Shown: positions 1-5,056 of the stretch, in pieces
How the letters are laid out: each line of letters opens with the position of its first letter
Numbering within the stretch: the first letter of the stretch is position 1
From: Candidatus Saccharimonadales bacterium
GTDB lineage: Bacteria > Patescibacteriota > Saccharimonadia > UBA4664 > SCTI01
NCBI GenBank assembly: GCA_030150485.1
Contig: JASLFZ010000012.1
Coordinates: 1-5,094, forward strand
DNA: 5,094 nucleotides
Direction: 5' to 3'
Notes under the pieces: generated by a model
The model's input: only the letters and a program-made list of their open reading frames with translations
Database searches by the model: none
What the model was told of the DNA's origin: nothing
Translations under genes and position numbers: made by a program

Positions 1-1251
1 TATCTTAAAGCGCACTACCCCAGCGCGTTTATGGCGGCGCTCATGACGTCAAACTATGACAACACCGACAAAATTTCGTTTGAGATTGCCGAGTGCAAGC
101 GAATGGGGCTCAACGTACTGCCACCTGATGTAAATGAGAGCTTTTTAGAGTTTGGCGTAGTGCCCGATTCCAATAACATTCGCTTTGGGCTGGCGGCGAT
201 CAAGAACGTTGGCGTGGGCGCGATCGAAGCGATTGTTGAGGCGCGGCAGGCCGGCGAGGCCTTTGCGAGCATCGAGGACTTTGCCCAGCGAGTCTCGGCC
301 CAAGAATGCAACCGCAAGGTGTGGGAGGCGCTGATTAAGTGCGGCGCGATGGATAGCTTTGGTGAGCGCAGCCAGCTGCTTCATAACCTCGATGTGGTGA
401 CCTCGTACGCCTCAAAAGCGCAGAAAAACGCGCTCAGCGGCCAGATTGATATTTTTGGCTCCATGGGTGCCGAAGATAGTTTGCCGGCACTAAAGCTAGA
501 GCTGCCGGCCCAAATTGCCCCCGCCCGTGAGCAGCTCGCTTGGGAGCGCGAGTTGCTCGGCTTGTATCTTTCGCGCCACCCGCTGGACGACTTCGAGGGC
601 TACTTGGCCGATACAACGGTGCCGATTAGCGCCATCACCACCGCGCACGAGGGTCGCTTGGCCAAGGTAGGGGGTATGGTGACCACAGTACGCAAGATTA
701 CCACCAAAAAAGGTGACATGATGGCCTTTGTGGGTTTGGAGGATAAGGCTAACTCGCTTGAGCTCATCGTATTCCCCCGCGCCTACCAGGCCTCGCCACA
801 GCTGTGGGAGCCGGATAAGGTCATAGTGGTCGAGGGTAAGGTGAACACCAAGGACCGCGAAGGCCGCCAGGACGGTGAGATCAAGATTATGGTCGATGGT
901 GCTACCGAAGTGGAGTATGAAAAGGTCAAGGATTATCAGCCCAAAAAGCCGGTGGCCGATCGCACTGCAGCGAGCGCCAAGCCTGCGCCGCCTGCACCTT
1001 CGGCGGCGCGTCCAGCCCCAGGGGCAGATCCGTTGACAATTCGGCTGACCGCGCTCGCGAGTACCGCCATTCTGACTGATATCAAAAATACGCTCGAAAC
1101 CTTTCCGGGTAGCAGTCCGGTAAATCTCACGATGCCAGGGGACCCGCCCAAGACCATCCGCCTGCCCTTCACGGTGACGGTGACAGATGAGCTAATTGGA
1201 CAGCTCCAAACGGCCATCCGCGAGGGCAGCGTCGCGCGAACCAACTCGTAG
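1..1251 (+). CDS. dnaE: DNA polymerase III subunit alpha, C-terminal part (5' end outside window)
   Basis: Catalytic alpha subunit of the replicative DNA polymerase. The frame is open from base 1, so the gene begins upstream; 416 codons are visible, and the polymerase active site would lie in the missing part. Numbering residues from base 1: the opening matches the end of the DnaE fingers region (YLKAHYPSAFMAALMTS). A helix-hairpin-helix region follows at about 60-110 (IRFGLAAIKNVGVGAIEAIV). The family hallmark ELLGLYLSRHPLD lies at 184-196. An OB-fold domain spans about 221-302, then an Ala/Pro-rich linker (about 311-344), then a C-terminal beta/alpha domain (about 345-416) of the kind found at the end of many bacterial DnaE proteins. 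It ends in TAG. No intein or frameshift is visible. The gap to rplS is 42 bases with no terminator hairpin, so read-through into rplS is possible. The family assignment is very secure. Confidence 0.97.
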   Translation, partial: YLKAHYPSAFMAALMTSNYDNTDKISFEIAECKRMGLNVLPPDVNESFLEFGVVPDSNNIRFGLAAIKNVGVGAIEAIVEARQAGEAFASIEDFAQRVSAQECNRKVWEALIKCGAMDSFGERSQLLHNLDVVTSYASKAQKNALSGQIDIFGSMGAEDSLPALKLELPAQIAPAREQLAWERELLGLYLSRHPLDDFEGYLADTTVPISAITTAHEGRLAKVGGMVTTVRKITTKKGDMMAFVGLEDKANSLELIVFPRAYQASPQLWEPDKVIVVEGKVNTKDREGRQDGEIKIMVDGATEVEYEKVKDYQPKKPVADRTAASAKPAPPAPSAARPAPGADPLTIRLTALASTAILTDIKNTLETFPGSSPVNLTMPGDPPKTIRLPFTVTVTDELIGQLQTAIREGSVARTNS

Positions 1252-1253
1252 CC

Positions 1254-1283
1254 TTGATACTGGGGCTCGGTTTGTGCTACACT
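1254..1283 (+). promoter_or_regulatory. Candidate sigma70-type promoter for rplS
   Basis: TTGATA (1254-1259, five of six to the -35 consensus) is followed after 18 bases by TACACT (1278-1283, four of six to the -10 consensus). TG at 1275-1276 gives an extended -10 (TGCTACACT). The expected transcription start is near 1289-1291, only a few bases before the rplS ATG at 1294. No Shine-Dalgarno sequence precedes that ATG. An 8-base palindrome, ACTCGAGT (1285-1292), covers the predicted start. The call is inferred from consensus match and spacing only. Confidence 0.5.
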
Positions 1284-1293
1284 TACTCGAGTT

Positions 1294-1932
1294 ATGCATC
1301 CGGCAATCACCAAATTAGAACAAGCCCACTTTAAGCCCTCCACCCCTCAGGTGCAGTCGGGCGATACCGTGCGCGTCCACCAGCGCATTCGCGAGGGTAA
1401 TAAGCAGCGTATTCAGGTATTTGAGGGCGTGGTAATCCGCACCCACCGCATGGGGAGCGTAAGCGCTACCTTGACGGTGCGGCGCATTGCAAGTGGTGTG
1501 GGCGTAGAGAAGACCTACCTATTACACTCACCTAATGTTGATAAGATTGAGATTATGCGCCGCGCTAAAGTGCGCCGAAACTTTTTGAGCTACCTCCGCG
1601 GCCGGCGTGGCAAGTCTGCCCGCTTGCAAGAGGTTGGGTTTGATCGCACCGGCGCCAATGCTGGCACGATAAATGCACTGGCTGACGTGCCGAGTGACGA
1701 TGATCTGGCTAGCGACAACGACGCCATTACCGATATCGATGCCGATGCCGCAATCGATGAGCTAAAGGAAGCTGAGGTTTCACTAGACGATGTCGCCAAA
1801 GAAGAGAACAAGGAAGCGGCGCTAGAGGATGCTAAATCGACCGATGATGGCACCGACCAGCCGGACGAAGCGGTCGCAGCGGCGGAAGAGTTTGAGCAGG
1901 GTGTCGATAAGGCCGAGCCCAACAAGCAGTAG
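1294..1932 (+). CDS. rplS: Large-subunit ribosomal protein L19 (bL19) with long acidic C-terminal extension
   Basis: L19 binds 23S rRNA at the interface between the 50S and 30S subunits and contributes to an intersubunit bridge. Residues 1-115 are a complete, canonical L19: an N-terminal helix, then an SH3-like barrel with VFEGVVI (42-48), the signature region RRIASGVGVEKTYLLHSP (63-80), and the basic tail KVRRNFLSYLRGRRGK (92-107) that contacts rRNA. The family is usually about 115 residues, but this protein has 212. Residues 117-212 form a low-complexity tail with about 31 Asp/Glu and 7 Lys/Arg, probably disordered. The ATG at 1294 is chosen because MHPAITKLEQ matches the normal L19 N terminus; no Shine-Dalgarno sequence precedes it, and the candidate promoter lies almost against it. 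The gene ends in tandem TAG TAG (1930-1935), followed by a terminator hairpin. The core assignment is certain; the function of the tail is unknown. Confidence 0.96.
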   Translation: MHPAITKLEQAHFKPSTPQVQSGDTVRVHQRIREGNKQRIQVFEGVVIRTHRMGSVSATLTVRRIASGVGVEKTYLLHSPNVDKIEIMRRAKVRRNFLSYLRGRRGKSARLQEVGFDRTGANAGTINALADVPSDDDLASDNDAITDIDADAAIDELKEAEVSLDDVAKEENKEAALEDAKSTDDGTDQPDEAVAAAEEFEQGVDKAEPNKQ

Positions 1933-1957
1933 TAGTTCACTGATTAAGTATTGATTA

Positions 1958-1984
1958 AAAAGTTCCCGCCTCGGCGGGACTTTT
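1958..1984 (+). terminator. Rho-independent terminator after rplS
   Basis: A GC-rich hairpin begins 25 bases after the rplS stop. The left arm AAAAGTTCCCGCC pairs with the right arm GGCGGGACTTTT, with one bulged T (1963 or 1964). The innermost four bases (CTCG, 1970-1973) probably form the loop, since only TC separates the fully paired arms. The right arm ends in TTTT (1981-1984), giving a short U-tract on the + strand. The left arm starts with an A-run, so it could also act on the opposite strand, although no - strand gene is present. The short T-run makes moderate efficiency likely. Confidence 0.8.
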
Positions 1985-1992
1985 GCTATGCT
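1984..1992 (+). promoter_or_regulatory. rnhB: Candidate extended -10 promoter for rnhB
   Basis: TGC TATGCT (hexamer at 1987-1992, five of six to TATAAT) begins at the last T of the rplS terminator. The position 17 bases upstream (TCCCGC, 1964-1969) does not resemble a -35 box, so the site would depend on the extended -10. The predicted transcription start, about 7 bases past the hexamer, falls on the A of the rnhB ATG at 1999 and implies a leaderless mRNA. It shares the TGCTA pattern with the elements at 1275-1283 and 4844-4852. Not proven. Confidence 0.45.
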
Positions 1993-1998
1993 GCATGT

Positions 1999-2622
1999 AT
2001 GAATGTGGTTATGCCAACACGTCAGTTAGAACGCCGATTTTGGTCGCAAGGGTTGCGCCGCGTGGCCGGTGTGGACGAGGTGGGCCGCGGCCCGTTGGCG
2101 GGGCCGCTTACGGTTGGTGCGGTGGTGCTACCAGAGCATTGCGAGTTGCCGGGTGTAACCGATTCAAAGTTTTTGAGCGCCGCCCAACGCCAGGTTGCGG
2201 CGAGGCAGATCCGGTCGGTGGCTCAAGGTATTGGCATTGGCTGGGCCACGAGCAGCGAGATCGATCGGTTTGGGTTGACCGCCGCGCTGCGGCTGGCTGG
2301 CAAGCGGGCATTAGTCCAGCTTGGGGGCTATGAGCTTGTGGTTCTTGATGGCAAACACAACTACTTGAGTCATGAGCCGGCCGTAGAAACTTGTATTAAG
2401 GCCGATCAAAGCTGCTTGGCCGTAGCCGCCGCCTCAGTTGTGGCCAAGGTGGCTCGGGATAGCTATATGACACTGCTGGACCGCTTGCACCCCTCGTACG
2501 GCTTTGCTCGCAATAAAGGTTATGGCACCGTCTATCATCTGCAGGCCTTGGTAGATGATGGCCCCACGCCTTACCACCGCCGGAGTTGGGCGCCACTGCG
2601 GGCACGGTATGTCGACGGTTGA
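1999..2622 (+). CDS. rnhB: Ribonuclease HII
   Basis: Cytosolic endonuclease that cuts the RNA strand of RNA-DNA hybrids and nicks at single ribonucleotides misincorporated in DNA, starting ribonucleotide excision repair. The protein has 207 residues, normal for the family. The motif GVDEVGRGPLAGP carries catalytic D26 and E27. VVLDGKHNY supplies D117 and IKAD supplies D136, completing the DEDD metal-binding set. AAASVVAKVARD and the C-terminal NKGYGT...HHRRS-like block (here NKGYGT and YHRRSWAPLR) are also family signatures. The frame is open upstream to a TTG at 1951, but that start would put the terminator hairpin inside the gene. ATG 1999 gives a family-like N terminus and lies where transcription from the adjacent -10 should begin. 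There is no clear Shine-Dalgarno sequence. The 3' end overlaps yraN by 14 bases. The stop is TGA, which shows that UGA is not a sense codon here. Confidence 0.96.
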   Translation: MNVVMPTRQLERRFWSQGLRRVAGVDEVGRGPLAGPLTVGAVVLPEHCELPGVTDSKFLSAAQRQVAARQIRSVAQGIGIGWATSSEIDRFGLTAALRLAGKRALVQLGGYELVVLDGKHNYLSHEPAVETCIKADQSCLAVAAASVVAKVARDSYMTLLDRLHPSYGFARNKGYGTVYHLQALVDDGPTPYHRRSWAPLRARYVDG

Positions 2623-2968
2623 GGTTGGACGTGCAGCCGAGTCGGTGGCGGCGAAGTGGCTGGAGCGGACGGGGTTTAAGATTCTCGACCGAAACTGGCG
2701 CACGCGGTGGTGCGAGCTCGATATTGTGGCGCTGAAAGGTAATACCATCCATGTGGTGGAGGTGAAATATCGGCAGCGGTCGGATTTTGGCACCGGTTTT
2801 GAGTATATTACGCCCACAAAGGCCCAGCGCTTGCGTTGGGCGAGTTTGATGTGGCTCAAAGCCCATGCCTATACCCAGAGCCAGTCCCAAATTGACATAA
2901 TAGCTGTTTCTGGCTCTATTAAGCTGGAAAATGTAGCTTATTTGCCCAACGCAATCGAGGATATCTAG
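2609..2968 (+). CDS. yraN: UPF0102 / YraN family protein (PD-(D/E)XK nuclease-like fold)
   Basis: Small conserved protein of the UPF0102 family, which has the fold of restriction-endonuclease-like and Holliday-junction-resolvase-like proteins; its biological role is not firmly established. It has 119 residues, the usual family length. GRAAESVAAKWLERTGFKIL (7-26) is the typical N-terminal helix and strand with conserved E11. CELDIVALKG (35-44) supplies D38, and VVEVKYR (49-55) supplies the E51-x-K53 of the nuclease motif. A C-terminal IDIIAV strand is also typical. The frame is open further upstream to 2555, but ATG 2609 gives the canonical N terminus; the extra 18 residues match nothing expected. 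The start lies within the last codons of rnhB, with no Shine-Dalgarno sequence at usable distance, so translation is probably coupled to rnhB. rnhB-yraN adjacency is common in bacteria. The stop TAG is two bases before the pepF -10 element. Confidence 0.93.
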   Translation: MSTVEVGRAAESVAAKWLERTGFKILDRNWRTRWCELDIVALKGNTIHVVEVKYRQRSDFGTGFEYITPTKAQRLRWASLMWLKAHAYTQSQSQIDIIAVSGSIKLENVAYLPNAIEDI

Positions 2969-2970
2969 GG

Positions 2971-2976
2971 TATAAT
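2971..2976 (+). promoter_or_regulatory. pepF: Candidate -10 element for pepF
   Basis: Perfect TATAAT located between the yraN stop and the pepF start region. There is no TG extension (GGG precedes it), and no recognisable -35 hexamer sits 16-18 bases upstream. If used, transcription would start near 2983-2984, on the second in-frame ATG of pepF. The hexamer overlaps the first ATG (2975-2977), so the two uses are mutually exclusive. A single hexamer match is weak evidence; the spacing, similar to rnhB, is what raises it. Confidence 0.4.
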
Positions 2977-2983
2977 GACTGGC

Positions 2984-4789
2984 ATGACTTCTATTGATAC
3001 CTCCAAAACGACCTGGGATCTTTCCCTGCTACTGGCTGGAGATGATGACCCCGCCATTAAAGCCTACCGTGCCGCCATTACCAAAGCGACTGATGCGTTT
3101 GTATCTAAGTGGCGCGACCGTACCGATTATCTCACCGAAGTGAAGGCCTTAAAAACCGCTTTGGACGAGCTGGAACAGTGGGAGCGGCTTCCGGGCCTTG
3201 GCAATGAGCACTTTTACTTTGGCCTACGCACCACTACCGATTCTGCCAATGCGGCCTTGCAGGCTAAGGACAGCCAGGCGGTGGAGTTTTTGCAAAGTGT
3301 CATCAATAAAATGCAGTTTTTTTGGCTTAATATCAGCAAAATCGATCCCAAGTTGCATACTCGCTTCCTGGAGGCGCCGGAGCTGGCTGATTATCGCCAC
3401 TACCTAGAGAATAAGTTTGCTGAGGCGACGCACCGTTTAAGCGAGGCCGAGGAGAAAATTCTGACACTGAAACAAACGGTGGCGCACGATAAATGGCAGG
3501 AAATGACCGAGCGGTTCTTGTCCCAGGCAGAAAGTGAGGTTAAAAACGAGGCGGGTGAAACCGTTACTACAGGGCTCGAGACCATTTTGACGCTCCTCAG
3601 TAGCCGCAATAAGACTACGCGCGATGGGGCGGTCGGGCCGCTGAACCAGATGTTGCGGAACTATCTCGATATGGCCGAATCCGAGATGAATGCTTTACTG
3701 GCCAATAAAAAAATCGATGATGAGCTACGGGGCTACACACGGCCAGATGCCGCCCGTCATCAAGAGGACGACATCGAGACCGGTGTGGTTGATACCTTAA
3801 CCGAGGCGGTCGCGGGCCGCTTTGATATTAGTCAGCGTTTTTATGCGCTCAAGGCCAAGCTGTTGGGACAGGATAAGCTGGCCTACCATGAGCGTAACGT
3901 CCCCTATGGGAAGGTGGAAAAAGTATATCGCTTTCCGGAGGCAGCGGCGTTGGTGTACGACGTTTTTACTAAGGTAGACTCCGAGTTCGGGAGTATCTTT
4001 AAGCGATTTGTTGAGGCGGGGCAGGTAGACGTGTTTCCGCGTAAGGGCAAGCGTGGCGGCGCGTTTTGCACCATCCGCGGGCTTGACCATCCGGTGTACG
4101 TGATGCTGAACCACACCGATAAACTCCAGGATGTTAGCACCATTGCTCACGAGTTTGGCCACGCCATCAACCATGAGCTGGCTAAGCAACAGAACGCGCT
4201 GAACTATGGCATTAGCGTCGCAACGGCAGAGGTCGCGAGCACCTTTATGGAGGGGTTCGTGCTCGAGCGGTTACTAGAAGAGGCCGATGATGAGTTGCGT
4301 CTCGCGCTGATGGTCGACCAGCTCAACGGCAATGTTTCCTCAATTATGCGGCAGATTGCCTTTTACCGCTTCGAACAGGACTTGCATGCTAACTTCCGCA
4401 AAAGTGGTTTTCTACCGCGTGAGGAGATCGGCAAGTTATTTCGCACACACATGCAAAGCTACATGGGCGACGCCGTTACCCAGGACCCCGGTAGTGAGAA
4501 CTGGTGGTTGTATGTGACCCACTTCCGTGCCATGTTTTATGTGTACTCCTATGCCAGCGGTGAGCTGATCTCGATAGCTTTGCGGGCCAAGGTGAAGGCC
4601 GAACCGAGCTTTATTAATGAGGTGCGTAATCAGTTTTTGACTGCGGGCGTCTCTAAATCGGCTAGAACTATGTTTGGCGATATGGGCATAGATATTGCCG
4701 ATAAGGCCTTTTGGGAGAAGGGTCTCGCCGAGATCGACCAGTTGCTCACCGAAACCGAGAAACTAGCCCAAAAACTTGGCAAAATTTAG
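2984..4789 (+). CDS. pepF: M3 family zinc oligoendopeptidase (oligoendopeptidase F type)
   Basis: Zinc metallopeptidase that cleaves short peptides in the cytosol, generally completing degradation of peptides from proteolysis or import. No signal peptide or membrane segment is seen, in keeping with a cytosolic enzyme. The protein has 601 residues from ATG 2984, normal for the family. The N-terminal helical region (TTWDLSLLL onward) is typical. The catalytic core has HEFGH at 389-393 (two zinc His and catalytic Glu), third zinc ligand E416 in AEVAST, and H513 followed by the Tyr-rich FYVYSYASG (518-526), which holds the substrate/transition-state His and Tyr residues of M3 enzymes. All key residues are present. 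An in-frame ATG at 2975 would add three residues (MTG), and AGGG (2967-2970) could be a weak Shine-Dalgarno sequence for it. ATG 2984 is preferred because the TATAAT at 2971-2976 overlaps the earlier codon. The gene may also be reached by read-through from rnhB-yraN. Exact substrate preference cannot be read from the sequence. Confidence 0.95.
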   Translation: MTSIDTSKTTWDLSLLLAGDDDPAIKAYRAAITKATDAFVSKWRDRTDYLTEVKALKTALDELEQWERLPGLGNEHFYFGLRTTTDSANAALQAKDSQAVEFLQSVINKMQFFWLNISKIDPKLHTRFLEAPELADYRHYLENKFAEATHRLSEAEEKILTLKQTVAHDKWQEMTERFLSQAESEVKNEAGETVTTGLETILTLLSSRNKTTRDGAVGPLNQMLRNYLDMAESEMNALLANKKIDDELRGYTRPDAARHQEDDIETGVVDTLTEAVAGRFDISQRFYALKAKLLGQDKLAYHERNVPYGKVEKVYRFPEAAALVYDVFTKVDSEFGSIFKRFVEAGQVDVFPRKGKRGGAFCTIRGLDHPVYVMLNHTDKLQDVSTIAHEFGHAINHELAKQQNALNYGISVATAEVASTFMEGFVLERLLEEADDELRLALMVDQLNGNVSSIMRQIAFYRFEQDLHANFRKSGFLPREEIGKLFRTHMQSYMGDAVTQDPGSENWWLYVTHFRAMFYVYSYASGELISIALRAKVKAEPSFINEVRNQFLTAGVSKSARTMFGDMGIDIADKAFWEKGLAEIDQLLTETEKLAQKLGKI

Positions 4790-4823
4790 GTTTATGGCAT
4801 ACGTCAGAAAACCTTCGTAATTA

Positions 4824-4852
4824 TTGACTAAAATAAGCATAAATGCTATAAT
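4824..4852 (+). promoter_or_regulatory. Strong sigma70-type promoter for the 3'-edge operon
   Basis: TTGACT (4824-4829, five of six) and perfect TATAAT (4847-4852) are separated by the optimal 17 bases. TGC before the hexamer makes it an extended -10. This is the best promoter match in the window. The predicted start is A4860, giving a leader of about 50 bases before the ATG at 4910. The spacer holds a small inverted repeat, GCAT-AA-ATGC (4837-4846), which might be an operator half-site pair but is short enough to be chance. The rest of the 4790-4909 gap holds no gene of normal size and no convincing terminator for pepF. Confidence 0.8.
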
Positions 4853-4859
4853 CTCCTTC

Positions 4860-4877
4860 ATGGTTAGTTACATGTAG
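4860..4877 (+). other. Possible leaderless five-codon mini-ORF in the leader
   Basis: ATG GTT AGT TAC ATG TAG (MVSYM) begins exactly at the predicted transcription start of the promoter at 4824-4852, the same -10-to-ATG spacing as pepF. It could be a leaderless leader peptide upstream of the ORF at 4910. A chance ATG is equally plausible, since five codons carry no coding signal. Confidence 0.15.
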
Positions 4878-4884
4878 TGGCTGG

Positions 4885-4900
4885 CTTGTACTCGTACAAG
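4885..4900. repeat. Perfect inverted repeat next to the Shine-Dalgarno sequence
   Basis: CTTGTAC (4885-4891) and GTACAAG (4894-4900) are exact reverse complements separated by TC. In RNA this can fold as a six-base-pair stem with a CTCG loop; as DNA it is a 16-base operator-like dyad about 25 bases downstream of the predicted transcription start. Its right edge touches the Shine-Dalgarno sequence AGGAG (4901-4905). It could be a repressor site, a 5' mRNA structure affecting ribosome access, or both. There is no T-run after it, so it is not a terminator. Confidence 0.6.
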
Positions 4901-4905
4901 AGGAG
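4901..4905 (+). promoter_or_regulatory. Shine-Dalgarno sequence for the small membrane ORF
   Basis: AGGAG within the purine run AAGAGGAGAGAG lies directly before ATG 4910 and fixes that start. It contrasts with rplS, rnhB, yraN and pepF, none of which has a clear Shine-Dalgarno sequence. Confidence 0.75.
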
Positions 4906-4909
4906 AGAG

Positions 4910-5056
4910 ATGCACCCCCTTCAACGTCGTGTCGACGCGACCGTAGCGCTCGCCATCATCGTTTGCGTCGTCGCAGTAGTGCTGAAACTATACTGGATTC
5001 CCGTGGCGAGTCTATTCGCACTCGGAGGATTTTCAACGTTTGGGAGGCAAAGATGA
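4910..5056 (+). CDS. Small hydrophobic (probable membrane) peptide, 48 residues, unknown function
   Basis: I do not recognise a family. The ORF encodes 48 residues from an ATG with a strong Shine-Dalgarno sequence and promoter upstream, which is the main support for its being real. The N terminus is basic (MHPLQRRVD). A hydrophobic stretch follows at about 10-27 (ATVALAIIVCVVAVVLKL), then a second, shorter one at about 30-41 (IPVASLFALGGF), then a basic end (FGRQR). This fits one transmembrane helix, possibly a helical hairpin. The sequence gives no cleavage site convincing enough to call a secreted protein. The TGA stop overlaps the next start as ATGA (5053-5056), implying translational coupling, so the two products may work together. 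Possible roles include a small membrane subunit, a holin-like or toxin-like peptide, or an accessory factor; nothing in the sequence chooses among these. Confidence 0.65.
   Translation: MHPLQRRVDATVALAIIVCVVAVVLKLYWIPVASLFALGGFSTFGRQR

Noticed and set aside
936..1343. Reverse-strand 135-codon ORF across the dnaE end and rplS start
   Set aside because: It lies opposite clear coding sequence of dnaE and rplS, shows no recognisable protein features and has no promoter or Shine-Dalgarno sequence.
1590..1940. Reverse-strand 116-codon serine-rich ORF opposite the L19 tail
   Set aside because: The serine richness is the complement of the Asp/Glu/Ala codons of the acidic tail in the opposite frame. 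It spans the rplS 3' end, has no ribosome-binding site or family motif, and is a shadow.
1951..1998. Upstream TTG start extending rnhB by 16 residues
   Set aside because: The extension is encoded by the terminator hairpin itself (IKKFPPRRDF...), matches no RNase HII N terminus and lies before the predicted transcription start.
2555..2608. Upstream start extending yraN by 18 residues
   Set aside because: It would deepen the overlap with conserved rnhB codons to 68 bases; the UPF0102 family begins as at ATG 2609.
2396..2890. Two overlapping reverse-strand ORFs of 164 and 141 codons opposite rnhB and yraN
   Set aside because: Both are antisense to well-supported genes, and their translations show no domain; the GC-rich codons keep the opposite frames open.
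3797..4189. Reverse-strand 130-codon ORF inside pepF
   Set aside because: It is antisense to the pepF catalytic region including the HEFGH codons, with no independent signal.
4788..4815. Possible terminator after pepF (AGGTTT pairing with AAACCT)
   Set aside because: A six-pair AT-rich stem with a 15-base loop and no T-run is too weak to call; pepF termination is not visible.
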